33,573 nucleotides of DNA, from positions 1-33,573 of IMG/VR virus record IMGVR_UViG_3300037847_002069; one strand, given 5' to 3'. This DNA is from a virus. The position numbers were made by a program, and so were the translations under genes. Shown here in pieces: positions 16,001-24,690 of the stretch (the first letter of the stretch is position 1; every line of letters starts with the position of its first letter). The notes beneath the pieces are model-generated. The model did not search any database. It saw nothing but the letters and a program-made list of their open reading frames with translations, and had not been told where the DNA came from.

Positions 16001-16755
16001 GAATATAACAAACGAGTGTCTAATTCTTCTTGAGTAAGGTTTAACGTATCTGGATTAATGCCTACTTCAATTAAATCTTGCCTAACTTCTTCGTTTTGTA
16101 AAGTCAAATCTAATTTCTTGATAAGTTCTCGGCTTTTACTTTGTTGTGTAGATTCAATTATAAAATTACCAATCATGCCTTCTCCGGCCCATGCTGCAAT
16201 CCTTGCCCCTGCTGTAGGAAGCAAACCAAAACCTGATGTAACAACAGGAATAGAAAGAAGATACATTAACATTGGTGTATCTTTAAATTGTGCAGTAATA
16301 CTTCCTGCCATGTCTGCACCCCAAGATGCGTAATCAGATTGATCATAAAATTTCTTAGCAACAATACGATTAATGGTGCGACCATCTTTTATCTTTTGTA
16401 GTTCTTTTTCACTACCGGGTAATAAACCTAAGTCAGCATCCTTTGGATTTTCCATTCGAGCTTGTTGCATCAGATTATATAAAGCACTTTTATTTCTTTC
16501 GTACTGATTGGGTGGACTGATATCAATACCAAATAAAGTTGTTTCTAAGGATGTATGAGGTGCCTCTACGTCATAACCCAAACCATTAAGTTTTTCAACC
16601 ATATCTTCAAAGATACGATGTTCAAGGTCTACATCATAATCGTAGGTAAACAGTTCTTCATATCGTTTAGATATGTCAAATGCTTCTTTTGTTGAATAAG
16701 GAATCTCTGCTTTACCGGCTACATTAAAAACATCATTTTCTTTATTAAATATCAT
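13060..16755 (-). CDS. Large internal virion protein (T7 gp16-like), 1231 aa
   Basis: Size (T7 gp16 is ~1318 aa) and position, after a gp15-like protein and before the fibre, identify the large ejected core protein. Hydrophobic stretches at ~145-190 (MLMYLLSIPVVTSGFGLLPT), ~250-265 (AAGAILGGGIGAT) and ~1080-1100 (PLQGLIMTSIAGYLIMNA) fit a protein that enters the host envelope. I see no lytic transglycosylase motif at the N-terminus, unlike T7 gp16; the separate lysozyme gene at 26219 may do that job. The start overlaps the previous gene's stop (ATGA). Expected to form a DNA-ejection conduit with the gp14- and gp15-like proteins. Confidence 0.8.
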   Translation of the reverse strand: MIFNKENDVFNVAGKAEIPYSTKEAFDISKRYEELFTYDYDVDLEHRIFEDMVEKLNGLGYDVEAPHTSLETTLFGIDISPPNQYERNKSALYNLMQQARMENPKDADLGLLPGSEKELQKIKDGRTINRIVAKKFYDQSDYASWGADMAGSITAQFKDTPMLMYLLSIPVVTSGFGLLPTAGARIAAWAGEGMIGNFIIESTQQSKSRELIKKLDLTLQNEEVRQDLIEVGINPDTLNLTQEELDTRLLYSWAAGAILGGGIGATGELGRVLLKRIFNGDAKTLDLIDDAYHKTSTIMQGPVEQLTPKQVIEHVKKIAQASDNMQFSKNYVRKDYQPIQGIENVDKAIDDITTAYNVKFTKKQRRNLNGIMDHHNYHVEVHNSVVSQKHLNWDDEVGEWALKVDDIAEDDIFKNATKAQNDFNEVLKQGKVKLSKLDAKFVKDRFRELGVDDSKKYKANLPKDAEARRQQLLNDNARVRLISQLLEQKVKNEKTNIGRYMSMQKLATDFLEISFSRNVMPGNVSSTQRAIFQDFMNRLDDPKLHKVKWNKMDEHDMDNIVREMYGEATGDEMAGLIAKRFALALEDARTLKNHYGSNIAKLNNYFPQAHNQIKVGKVFDEDWVDFILPKLDTERTAQNFGMDKKFLNADNSLNEAGQLEMRRILKEIHEDISLGSAREPFKSLSDTASIKTRDDQMRYLIFSSADNYLAYAKEYGENPVHSLSKYFNHMSNDIALMKVFGPDVIKNSKGILKFAQDFDARVLGRRRESGAFDRLFDHIRGTDNVPQNHNWSTFGREMRALLVTAQLGSAYLASLADLSYGYITRSINGMPAKNTINNYVKFMAGNKDIAREARVVGMEIAEEIRANTRIHGEVLGNGPFSWMAQNLMKISLLQPGTIAGRTAFKYEFQFHLKNIANKSFDSLDDNIKFMYQRYGITKADHEALAKVPLYKSVNDTKVTYLRVADIEDPNIRQKFYTYMFSETETAVPSYMARSRADMMQGYQPGTVGGEVLRNVFLFKNFPMTILYTQGARAINTMAKHPGHMRYIYPLQGLIMTSIAGYLIMNARNLAQGEDTTTMNPKTLSMGIMYGGGLGIFGDLFLHDTTRYGQTPIGAALGPVFGLANDTIGLLGLKQFQDALYRNKDSTDRLVPNAITFLDRYTPYNNLWYTRAATDRLIFDNMRKSLDPKYDERKRRIEKRLKKEGRSFFIDRDSFKFKRAPKIQLLDWKMHE

Positions 16756-19151
16756 TGTACTCGTCTTAATCTAATTATGCGTTCACGATCACTTACTTGC
16801 GTTTTATCACCTAAAACTTTAGTCACTGGACCACGTACTGTAGCAGCCCCAGTTGCTTTTACACCACGAATAGTAAATGCTTCTTCAGTTTCTGTAGATG
16901 TTCCCGCAGGTATATTTAACTGAGCAAACTCATTTGCACCTTGTTCAATGTTATATAAGATTGGCATATTATCATCAAAACGTAATATGTTACCTTGTCC
17001 ATCTACAGCCACCGCATACCCTGATACATTCACCGGTAATTTATCAGCAAAAAAATCACTAGCTTGGGCATTTCTAAATGTAAAGTTTTGCCTTAGTTTG
17101 TTTGCAGTTAATGCTACACGATCTTTACCTGCTCCTTTACCTGCGATGTATTGATCTGTTGCCATTAAGGCATAACCTTGAGGTTGTGTACCATCGTTTA
17201 CAAAAGTAAAGTCTGAAGTCATACGATATTGATATAAACCTAAAGTCGAATTAGTCACATAATTTTTCCAATCTTCAATGTCTTGTCCATTAATTCTTGC
17301 ATTTGGTGGTACATTAACTTGATCTAAATAATAGTTGCCAATAAATCCATTGGTGCGCTCACCTTGACTATCATCGTTACCTGCAAATAAATTAACGATT
17401 TTTAATATTTCTTCCTCTGTAACACCTGATATTGGCGTTGCACCAAGCTCACCTTTAAAATATAAGTCTACAGCATCTTTTATGGCTGTTTTAAAAGTAG
17501 GCCTATCTGCACCATAAAATACACCGGGAGGTAATGCTTGTTCTAACGCTGCATCAAAGGCATCACTTCTGGCATTTGTTTCATCCGTTGATAATTTGTT
17601 TGTTGCATCAAAATCAATACCTGCCCCAATTTGGGTAACATAATCATTTTCTGTTGATACCTTATTGACTTCTCTAGCAATTACAAAACTACGCACCAGT
17701 TTTCTTTTATCAGTTGGTAATTTTGTCATCAAATCACGATATAAAATATCTTCTACTTGAGGCCCACCGGTATTAATAAATTTAGTTACATAATTAAATA
17801 ATTCTTCTGGTTTTTTTTCATTTAAAGCACTAACAAAATCATCAGCATCTTTTTGTGAAATTACAGAATAACCTGTTTGTAAACGCATAGTTAAAGTATT
17901 TAGGTTAATCTCACCCCCAAACACCATTTGTTCTGGCATATCATTTTCTCTAGCAAAAAAACCTGCTTCATCAAGATTAAATTGATTTTTACGTTCTAAA
18001 TAATAAGCACGCATAGCATCTTTATATTTAAAAACATCTTGTAAATTGACTGACTCTGTAGCAACATCAGTAATAATTGTAACCATGTCATTTAACATAT
18101 CCTCTGACAATGGTGTGTTTCTAATAACTAAGTTATCTAACATATTATAAACGCCTATTACGTTAGCACTATACGTTTTTGTTTCATCTTTTTGTCGATC
18201 ATTAAAATTTTTTGTACCTCTAGTTTCTGCAAGGTTTGATGCTGAAAACAAATCTTTACCTTTATAAATATTAATCGTATTTTGAGCATCCCTTACTACA
18301 GCTAATACATCAGTGTTAGGATTAGTAGGTAAAGTATTAGCAAATTCATTTAAACCATCTTCAAATTTTTTTAACTGCAAAGGAGTTGGGCGATTGCTTA
18401 CAAACATTTTTGCTTGAGCTTGAAAACGTTTAGCTGTATTTAAGTTTATTGTAAGCGTAATTTTGTTTTGTAATCCTTGTTGACTAGCAATAAATTCTTT
18501 GTTGCTCTCCATAACATCATTAAATTTTTGTATATCAACTTCAGTATTAAATCTTCCATAGTTTGCCGCAGCATTTAAAATATCTTTTTGGATTGCTGCG
18601 TTATGTGCTTTTTGAGTTGTAGTAATACGATTACTTGCATATTGTGTTACACGAGAACGTATGCCACCGGCTACACTTTCTTGTATTTCAAGCTCTAATG
18701 TTGGTGAATTAAGACCATTATCTCTTAAATTTTTAAGTTTGGTCTGAATTAAGTTTTTTAACTGTGCTTGATATGTCGTACTGTCTAAGTTTTCAGCAAT
18801 AGCATCTGCTTCGATCTGCTCTGCTTCTAAACTTATTTCGTCTAGTGTTTTGTTTTTAAGATTAACAAATGCATACTTACGACTAAGCTCATCTTCTAAA
18901 GTTAAAAAACCTTCTTCAGTATTAGCAATAATTTCTTGTGCATCAGTTTCTTGCGCACGTTTTGCTGCTCTACGTTCTGCTTGTTGTTGAGCTTGACCAA
19001 TGGCAAACTTTTTCATTACCTCAATACTGCCACTAATACTCTGGGTTAAGTTAGTTTGCGCACGAGATATCGCTGACTTATCTGTTACTACAGGTCCAAA
19101 TGATTGCCCTATGTCTTGTAAGTAACGTTTTCTAGTATATCGTTCTGCCAT
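16752..19151 (-). CDS. Internal virion protein (T7 gp15-like), 799 aa
   Basis: A long, mostly helical protein of the size expected for gp15 (747 aa in T7), lying between gp14-like and gp16-like genes as in T7. The N-terminal ~60 residues (KRYLQDIGQSFGPVV) are followed by Ala/Gln/Glu-rich helices (AIGQAQQQAERRAAKRAQET). No membrane segment. It is expected to form the middle of the core stack and the periplasmic tunnel during ejection. Its ATG follows the previous stop directly and its stop overlaps the next start by 4 nt. Confidence 0.75.
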   Translation of the reverse strand: MAERYTRKRYLQDIGQSFGPVVTDKSAISRAQTNLTQSISGSIEVMKKFAIGQAQQQAERRAAKRAQETDAQEIIANTEEGFLTLEDELSRKYAFVNLKNKTLDEISLEAEQIEADAIAENLDSTTYQAQLKNLIQTKLKNLRDNGLNSPTLELEIQESVAGGIRSRVTQYASNRITTTQKAHNAAIQKDILNAAANYGRFNTEVDIQKFNDVMESNKEFIASQQGLQNKITLTINLNTAKRFQAQAKMFVSNRPTPLQLKKFEDGLNEFANTLPTNPNTDVLAVVRDAQNTINIYKGKDLFSASNLAETRGTKNFNDRQKDETKTYSANVIGVYNMLDNLVIRNTPLSEDMLNDMVTIITDVATESVNLQDVFKYKDAMRAYYLERKNQFNLDEAGFFARENDMPEQMVFGGEINLNTLTMRLQTGYSVISQKDADDFVSALNEKKPEELFNYVTKFINTGGPQVEDILYRDLMTKLPTDKRKLVRSFVIAREVNKVSTENDYVTQIGAGIDFDATNKLSTDETNARSDAFDAALEQALPPGVFYGADRPTFKTAIKDAVDLYFKGELGATPISGVTEEEILKIVNLFAGNDDSQGERTNGFIGNYYLDQVNVPPNARINGQDIEDWKNYVTNSTLGLYQYRMTSDFTFVNDGTQPQGYALMATDQYIAGKGAGKDRVALTANKLRQNFTFRNAQASDFFADKLPVNVSGYAVAVDGQGNILRFDDNMPILYNIEQGANEFAQLNIPAGTSTETEEAFTIRGVKATGAATVRGPVTKVLGDKTQVSDRERIIRLRRVQ

Positions 19152-19652
19152 TTATCCACCTAAATATTTAAATTGGTAATAACCCGTAGCAGCAGTTCCT
19201 ATAGCTCCAAAGATTGCTGCTTGACGATTAGCTTTGGCTGCTGCACGATCCATGTCAGCCTGAGCATAAGTGCCTGCCATAAGGTTAGAAACACCGGCTT
19301 GTGTTTTCTTTATTCGTAGTTGTTCTTCTGTACGAATAATACTTAAATCTTCAGATAAATCTGCAAGAATATTATTGGTCATGACACCTTTGTAAGCCGT
19401 TAAAGGACTGGCCATAATCGTTGCTATATCACGATTAGCAGCTTTTAAACGTTCACGTTTTTCTTGTGCCAGTCTTAGTCGATCAGCTTCTAAACTAATC
19501 TCTGCTTCAGCTTTCTCAAACTCAGCTCTTTTGCGTTGCTCACGAATATTACGTTCTGCAAGATCTGCTTGAAAACGAGCATTTTGTATTTGACCTATTG
19601 CTTGTACTGCTGTTGCAGCAGCCACTGCTTTTGCTGCATATTGTACTGCCAT
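19152..19652 (-). CDS. Internal virion protein (T7 gp14-like), 166 aa
   Basis: Ala-rich N-terminus (AAKAVAAATAVQAIGQIQNA), a long charged helix (REQRKRAEFEKAEAEISLEA), and a hydrophobic Gly-Ala C-terminal helix (AAIFGAIGTAATGYYQF). This pattern and the location between tail tubular B and gp15-like genes match the gp14 core protein, which inserts in the outer membrane on ejection in T7. Adjacent to both neighbours with no gap. Confidence 0.75.
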   Translation of the reverse strand: MAVQYAAKAVAAATAVQAIGQIQNARFQADLAERNIREQRKRAEFEKAEAEISLEADRLRLAQEKRERLKAANRDIATIMASPLTAYKGVMTNNILADLSEDLSIIRTEEQLRIKKTQAGVSNLMAGTYAQADMDRAAAKANRQAAIFGAIGTAATGYYQFKYLGG

Positions 19653-21629
19653 TTATCCTCCTGTACTTACTTTATAATCCATACCCAATAAGTGTAATTT
19701 TAAGGGTGCAGATTGTCCAATCGTTATTTGTCCTGTTAGGCTATAGCCTAGTATACCATGTAATGTCTTTGTACCGGTAAACTCAGGGACAGCTACATCT
19801 AAGTTAGATGTACCAAAAGTACGTATCGGTATGTTATTGCCATTAATGGTTAAATTTTGTGTTTCATTCAAAAACGCATTGACTTCTAACACACGTTTTT
19901 TAAATCCTTTTAGACTTGCATATCCTTGTATGCCCGGTTCAATCGGTAGTGTTTTAATCGTCACTGTGTAGTCAAGGCCTGCTTGATAAGAAGTAGACGT
20001 TGCACTAGCAAAGGTGATTGCACTAGATCCTGCTGTGACATCCGCTTGCATTACTCCATCACCAATCACTTTGACTGTTTTCTGGTTAAGATGTCCTGAG
20101 CTATGGCTTGATGCTGCCCCACCAGATACCCCACTGTCCAAGGTAAATGCTTCATCAAAGAGTTCAATATAGTATTTATTGACGCTGTTAATAGTACGTT
20201 TGACAGCAACATACTGATCACTAACCACCGTTGCTACATTTAAAAAATCACCATCTGTTGTAAATTTTGTTGCTGCTACAATGTTTTGATCTTTAAGTAA
20301 AGTGTAAACCGCACAACTGGCATCATTATTGACTACCACTAAACGATCACCTTCGTCAGTAGACGTTGCCCTTCGTATAGACATGTCAACAGGCGTGTTC
20401 AGTAAATGACTTGACAAGAGTGATATTTGTGAAGTTAAGTAACCATCACCACCACGATCATAAATAAATTCATTCAAGGCCTTACCTTGACGTTGCACAT
20501 AAATCGTACTACCGGTAATGTTTTGCACTCGTATATTTTCTTTACTGCCATGACTCGACTGAATCTTAGCGATAAAGTTTGTTGGTGTCAGTGGATCACT
20601 AAAGTCTTGAGGTGCAAAAAATTCACCACCTGTAGTAAAGATTTGTAAGTAGTTTGCACTTAACACATCGGTAATCGTGTTGAGTTGATTGGTGTCTAGG
20701 GTAGCAGTAAAACCATCATCATCCAAACCTTCGCCGGGGTTAAAATCAAAAAAAGCATTTACCCTTGATGCAAAAATAGTTGATGGTCTTGACTTGCTAC
20801 CTCCGAAATATAACCGTCCTTGGTGAAAAGTAGCCGTCCTTGGATATCCTCTACTACCGCTAAACGTATCTTCATACCCTGTTTCATGTTCCCAATCTGA
20901 GTTAGCCAGTGCATCTGTGTTAAAAAATGGTATTTCAACTAATGCTTGTGCAACCGATGCAGAATCGACTGCCACAATTCTTGCTCGTCCAAATTGATTA
21001 GAACCAATGACATTCACATAACTGCCAACATCATCGGATGCCCAATAACTATGCTGTGTGGTTAAAGTAATTTTACCTTCTGTACCACTAGGGGTAAGTG
21101 TACCTGCACTAGATGTATTCTCTATCGTTAGCGTAAATGCGTGCTGTGGATTAAAAACAAAAGTCACATCAGTAATCGTCCATGCAGTATCAGAAGTACG
21201 AGTAATTTTTTTAGGCACCATATCTTCTTGTACGACAATTAAGGTATCAGCACTTTGTACCCAACACATTTCAGATAATTGTGCAGAAGTGATGGTGGTC
21301 GTTAAGTAATCATTACCACTGCCTGCAATGTTGGTTTGTAGTACACCATTTTTTATGACGTACATACGTAGATTAGTAAATGCTAATAAATAAGCATCAG
21401 AAGTATTAAATTCAAACGATACTAAACGTATGCCATTTTCAGGACTGCCACCCAGTTCGGTAATATATTTTAAACCGGGTCTACGTTTGACACCACCTTG
21501 AGGTAAGACCACAACATTGAGTGCTGTTGTTAGTCCTGCATCATAGGCTTTGATATCATCACGAGCAATGAGTTTGGGGTCTAGTTCACCAGAAGTAAAA
21601 CTATTTTGGATATCAATAACCCTTGACAT
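19653..21629 (-). CDS. Tail tubular protein B (T7 gp12-like), 658 aa
   Basis: The N-terminus IQNSFTSGELDPKLIARDDI followed by VVVLPQGGVKRRPGLKYITE is the signature of the T7 gp12 nozzle family. The remaining beta-rich sequence includes TFHQGRLYFGGSKSRPSTIF and QSSHGSKENIRVQN. It is somewhat shorter than T7 gp12 (794 aa). It forms the hexameric nozzle that closes the tail tube and plugs DNA. The start overlaps the tubular A stop by one base (TAATG). Confidence 0.9.
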   Translation of the reverse strand: MSRVIDIQNSFTSGELDPKLIARDDIKAYDAGLTTALNVVVLPQGGVKRRPGLKYITELGGSPENGIRLVSFEFNTSDAYLLAFTNLRMYVIKNGVLQTNIAGSGNDYLTTTITSAQLSEMCWVQSADTLIVVQEDMVPKKITRTSDTAWTITDVTFVFNPQHAFTLTIENTSSAGTLTPSGTEGKITLTTQHSYWASDDVGSYVNVIGSNQFGRARIVAVDSASVAQALVEIPFFNTDALANSDWEHETGYEDTFSGSRGYPRTATFHQGRLYFGGSKSRPSTIFASRVNAFFDFNPGEGLDDDGFTATLDTNQLNTITDVLSANYLQIFTTGGEFFAPQDFSDPLTPTNFIAKIQSSHGSKENIRVQNITGSTIYVQRQGKALNEFIYDRGGDGYLTSQISLLSSHLLNTPVDMSIRRATSTDEGDRLVVVNNDASCAVYTLLKDQNIVAATKFTTDGDFLNVATVVSDQYVAVKRTINSVNKYYIELFDEAFTLDSGVSGGAASSHSSGHLNQKTVKVIGDGVMQADVTAGSSAITFASATSTSYQAGLDYTVTIKTLPIEPGIQGYASLKGFKKRVLEVNAFLNETQNLTINGNNIPIRTFGTSNLDVAVPEFTGTKTLHGILGYSLTGQITIGQSAPLKLHLLGMDYKVSTGG

Positions 21630-22255
21630 TATCGTACCTCAATTAAATCAAATGAGTTGTTACCTAATGTTTGCGCTCGTTGTCCTTGTGCATCAGCTTG
21701 TGTGCATTGTCTAAATAGACCACCTCTACCATTTTCAGCAGGGCTGCCGTAAGTTAATGATCTAAAATAATCTGCCTTTTGAATTTGATCCGTCAATGGT
21801 TCAGCAAAGTCTGCTGCTAGTGCATGACGAAGCATGTAAACAAAAAACTCTGGAAATCTTGATTCATCAACATCGGCTACATAATCTATATAAACAGTAT
21901 CATAGTCAGTCAATAATCGTTGCTGATCAATGTAGTACAACTCAAATTCTGTTTGTGGTAAAGCACCTGCGGTTGATGTTTGAAATACAGCTTTTGGTGT
22001 ACCAATCATATCAGCCGGAAGTGCATAAGCATACTCCCATTCAGTTACAGGTGTGTCACTAATCCTTGCAAGTTGCACTTTTACTTTAGCAAAAGACCAA
22101 GGATAGATAGATAAAATATACTTTTTTAAGTCATCGTAGAGTCGGTCACAAATCTTTGCTGAGTCTGTACCTTCAGTAAATGAGGTCATCTCAGCCGCAC
22201 CTAACATTAAAAGGGCATCATTACATATTGTTAATTTTGTATCTCCGACTGCCAT
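21629..22255 (-). CDS. Tail tubular protein A (T7 gp11-like), 208 aa
   Basis: The sequence ICNDALLMLGAAEMTSFTEG, CDRLYDDLKKYILSIYPWSF and WEYAYALPADMIGTPK is the typical gp11/tail tubular A pattern, and the length is close to T7's 196 aa. It forms the ring between portal and nozzle. An AAGGAG site lies just after the T-tract of the terminator at 22267-22294, so its expression probably depends on read-through from the capsid transcript. Confidence 0.9.
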   Translation of the reverse strand: MAVGDTKLTICNDALLMLGAAEMTSFTEGTDSAKICDRLYDDLKKYILSIYPWSFAKVKVQLARISDTPVTEWEYAYALPADMIGTPKAVFQTSTAGALPQTEFELYYIDQQRLLTDYDTVYIDYVADVDESRFPEFFVYMLRHALAADFAEPLTDQIQKADYFRSLTYGSPAENGRGGLFRQCTQADAQGQRAQTLGNNSFDLIEVR

Positions 22256-22266
22256 ACCATCTCCTT

Positions 22267-22294
22267 AAAAAAGTATGCCCTGCCGAAACAGGGC
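22267..22294 (-). terminator. Rho-independent terminator / attenuator between capsid and tail genes
   Basis: Minus strand: perfect 6-bp stem GCCCTG/CAGGGC (22294-22289 with 22282-22277) around a TTTCGG loop, followed by ATAC and six T (22272-22267). It sits in the only long gap of this region, directly before the tail tubular A start. Incomplete termination would set a high capsid to tail ratio. Confidence 0.75.
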
Positions 22295-22302
22295 AACTTT
22301 GT

Positions 22303-22587
22303 TTAGTCAGAATCAGAAACTGCTCCGATTGTTGTACCATCACTGATGTCAACGACACCAGATGCATTTGATACCACAATGTGCATTGTTACTGTTCTTG
22401 TTCCGCCGGTTGAACCGTGGACCATAATCATATCACCTACTTTCAAAGTATCTGAAAGAGTGTTGAAGTAGCCACTAGCATCAACGGCAGTGTGTGCATC
22501 GGTAGTTGTGTAGACATATAATGCAGGTAAATCTCCTGCTCTACCTTGTCCTGCTAACGCACCGAATCCATCAGTTGAATAAGCCAT
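22303..22587 (-). CDS. Small virion protein, possible head decoration or fibre, 94 aa
   Basis: A Gly/Ala/Thr/Asp-rich, beta-type sequence (FGALAGQGRAGDLPALYVY, YFNTLSDTLKVGDMIMVHGS, VVDISDGTTIGAVSDSD). Proteins with this layout lie directly after the capsid gene in many marine phages and are thought to decorate or stabilise the head. It starts 10 nt after the capsid stop behind AGGAGG and ends just before a terminator, so it shares the capsid's high expression. Role inferred from position. Confidence 0.65.
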   Translation of the reverse strand: MAYSTDGFGALAGQGRAGDLPALYVYTTTDAHTAVDASGYFNTLSDTLKVGDMIMVHGSTGGTRTVTMHIVVSNASGVVDISDGTTIGAVSDSD

Positions 22588-22597
22588 TAGTTACCTC

Positions 22598-23440
22598 CTA
22601 TGATTCACGACATGTGATTTCAACAATACCGTTGGTATCAATACCAACAGCCCCAGCAGAAAACATTGAGTTTACTAAGAACGATGCTTTTTCAGCAATG
22701 TAGTTAATCTCTGTTTTCTTATCCATGTTCATAGCAAGCCCTGTTGAGCTTTGATGCCATGCTAAACATGTTCTGTCAGACGAACCATCAATAGCAAGCC
22801 CACCTTCATCTCTATCACCGATAGCAATGAATTTGAACCCTAAGAATGAATCAACAGTACCTTGAGCTAATGCTTTAGTGGTGTTGACATCAATAGTTTT
22901 CACATCGCTGTCGTCTAGGAAAGCTGCCATGTTGTTTGAATGACATAAGAAAAAACGACCTTCAGCAGGTACGTTCTTTTGATCCATTAACTTTTTAGCT
23001 TCTAATACTTTATCAACGTTTAAGTTAGTGTTAGAGCCACCAATCGAGTTGGCTACAGTTAATGATGTGCCTGCTCCATCAATCGCATCGATTACGAGTT
23101 GGTCCATTCTACGACCAATCGCCATTGATAAAGCTTTTACAAGTTCTGCTCTTTCGTCAAAGAGTACCTTGCCGCTTGTAAATATATCTGAATATTCAGC
23201 AGCATTGTAATCCGACATAGTAGCGGTTACTTGTGAGTGTGCTAAGTTTAACGGTGTTACATCAGATTGTGGAATATGTAAGTTCGCTACACCTGAACCT
23301 AACTTGTTAAACTTATATGTGTTACCTTGTACGCCTGCTCTCTCCCTTACAGTACCTGCTAATACACGATCAGACTGGTATGCTTGTTTGACCTCGGCAT
23401 CAAATATGGTAACAAAACTTGAGCTAATACTTGTACTCAT
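22598..23440 (-). CDS. Major capsid protein, 280 aa
   Basis: Located between scaffold and tail tube genes, with its own candidate promoter and leader. Sequence features fit an HK97-fold capsid of the shorter kind: an N-arm (ISSSFVTIFDAEVKQAYQSD), an E-loop-like region (VQGNTYKFNKLGSGVANLHI), a spine helix (DERAELVKALSMAIGRRMDQ) and a P-domain with FFLCHSNNMAAFLDDS and GFKFIAIGDRDEGG. It is shorter than T7 gp10A (345 aa). The start has a GGAG site (TATGGAGATATTATG). Family assignment is from pattern and order, with no close named relative recognised. Confidence 0.85.
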   Translation of the reverse strand: MSTSISSSFVTIFDAEVKQAYQSDRVLAGTVRERAGVQGNTYKFNKLGSGVANLHIPQSDVTPLNLAHSQVTATMSDYNAAEYSDIFTSGKVLFDERAELVKALSMAIGRRMDQLVIDAIDGAGTSLTVANSIGGSNTNLNVDKVLEAKKLMDQKNVPAEGRFFLCHSNNMAAFLDDSDVKTIDVNTTKALAQGTVDSFLGFKFIAIGDRDEGGLAIDGSSDRTCLAWHQSSTGLAMNMDKKTEINYIAEKASFLVNSMFSAGAVGIDTNGIVEITCRES

Positions 23441-23565
23441 AATATCTCCATATAAAGTTAAGTTATTAACGCCACGAAGTTGTCCATGTGGGCTTCAGAC
23501 TTGTAGGTTGTGCCTACCACACCTCATTCGAGAGCAAGGGCAGAGTTACACTGTTATCCTTAGTG
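23441..23565 (-). other. Structured 5' leader of the capsid transcript
   Basis: The gap between scaffold and capsid holds no gene. On the minus strand it contains a 6-bp stem TACACT/AGTGTA with a 9-nt loop right at the predicted transcript start (23547-23567) and a second stem GTAGG/CCTAC (23503-23517). These could stabilise the abundant capsid mRNA or shape its translation. Confidence 0.45.
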
Positions 23566-23570
23566 TATAT

Positions 23571-23598
23571 TCTATAATTAAAATACAAGTAATTACAA
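23571..23598 (-). promoter_or_regulatory. Candidate sigma70-like promoter for the capsid gene
   Basis: Minus strand: TTGTAA (23598-23593), 16-nt spacer, TATAGA (23576-23571), starting right after the scaffold stop codon. It would give a transcript of capsid plus the 94-aa gene ending at the terminator at 22267-22294. Two mismatches in -35 and one in -10 keep confidence moderate. Confidence 0.45.
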
Positions 23599-23599
23599 G

Positions 23600-24433
23600 C
23601 TAAATTATATAGTCTGTGTTAGGGTCATCAGGGAATCTAACTTTAAACCATTTTTGTACTTTGTTTCGATATGCAGGATCTTCTTTATATTCTTTAGTTC
23701 CAACCATAGCATACAATTCATCTTTAGTTGGGACACCTTCCATTGATGGTTCAGCTACAGGTATTTGTGCTTCTCCATAAAAACGTCTAAGTTTTTGTAA
23801 TGCTCTCACACCTGCTGCAGTACCGGCTGCGGTCTTAAATGCCTCTAATTCTTCTTCGTTAAAGACACCTTTGTTGAGTAAACCGTTTGCCCAGTTAGCT
23901 GTTGATTTAATGATTTGGTCTGCATCTGGCCCAAGTTTATCTTTTTCAGCTTGTACATCAACTTTAAATTGTTCTAGCGATGATGTTTCCATCTCAATAT
24001 AATCTTTAGCTAAGGCTTCAAAAGCACTTTGGCTCACGCCATGCTCTTTTGCCCAACTGCTAAAACGTGCCATAAGAGGGTCATCTTGTGGTATACCAGA
24101 TTGCTCTGCAAATGAGATATCATATTCTTCAGGTACTTTATGTTTGCCTTGTGAAAAGTTTTTCTCCATTTCACGATATGACTTGACTAAGCCTTCTACA
24201 TCAGGTCCATCTTCATCATTCCAAAACTTCTCAGGAAAATACTCAGGTCTAACAAACTCAGTATCTTCGTCTTCACTTGCAATGGCGGTATTGACTTCTT
24301 CTGGATCTTTAGCAAAAACATCCTCAATGACTTCTGGGTGTTCTTCTTTGGCTTCAGCTTCGGCAGCTTGTACCTCTTTAATTCCTTCGTCTAATAAACC
24401 TTCATTCTCTACTGCTTGATTTTCTTCACTCAT
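23600..24433 (-). CDS. Capsid assembly scaffolding protein, 277 aa
   Basis: A very acidic, helical protein with a disordered N-terminus (EVQAAEAEAKEEHPEVIEDV), the core PEYFPEKFWNDEDGPDVEGL and a basic C-terminal end (KVQKWFKVRFPDDP), lying between portal and capsid genes as in T7 (gp9, 307 aa). The phrase PEKFWxxEDGPDVEGLxKSY is common in scaffold proteins of podoviruses. It directs capsid shell assembly and leaves before DNA packaging. Overlaps the preceding gene by 4 nt. Confidence 0.85.
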   Translation of the reverse strand: MSEENQAVENEGLLDEGIKEVQAAEAEAKEEHPEVIEDVFAKDPEEVNTAIASEDEDTEFVRPEYFPEKFWNDEDGPDVEGLVKSYREMEKNFSQGKHKVPEEYDISFAEQSGIPQDDPLMARFSSWAKEHGVSQSAFEALAKDYIEMETSSLEQFKVDVQAEKDKLGPDADQIIKSTANWANGLLNKGVFNEEELEAFKTAAGTAAGVRALQKLRRFYGEAQIPVAEPSMEGVPTKDELYAMVGTKEYKEDPAYRNKVQKWFKVRFPDDPNTDYII

Positions 24434-24690
24434 CCTCTTGCCCTCGCTATACGTTTTTCGATTTCTCTAATTAATGAATTTTGTCCTTCACGACAAAACC
24501 CATAGCTTGCTTCTTCACCGGGAATAAATGCCGGTTGTTCTATTGTAATCGCTCGTAAATGTTTTAACACCTTCTGTCCATCATCAGTATTAAATACTCT
24601 AGCGTACAAACGATTCAATTCAGTTACGTTAATATATTCTTTATGTTCGACTGCTTGTTCATCAAGCAAAGTTAATTCATCCCAACTCAT
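24430..24690 (-). CDS. Bbp19-like phage protein, 86 aa
   Basis: The core (RLYARVFNTDDGQKVLKHLR and CREGQNSLIREIEKRIARA) fits the Bbp19 family: a short helix, an F-x(5)-GQ-x-VL motif, then EGQ-x-S-L and a terminal amphipathic helix. Members lie between portal and scaffold genes and have no firm function. It is coupled on both sides by ATGA overlaps, so it is translated along with the portal and scaffold. Confidence 0.7.
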   Translation of the reverse strand: MSWDELTLLDEQAVEHKEYINVTELNRLYARVFNTDDGQKVLKHLRAITIEQPAFIPGEEASYGFCREGQNSLIREIEKRIARARG

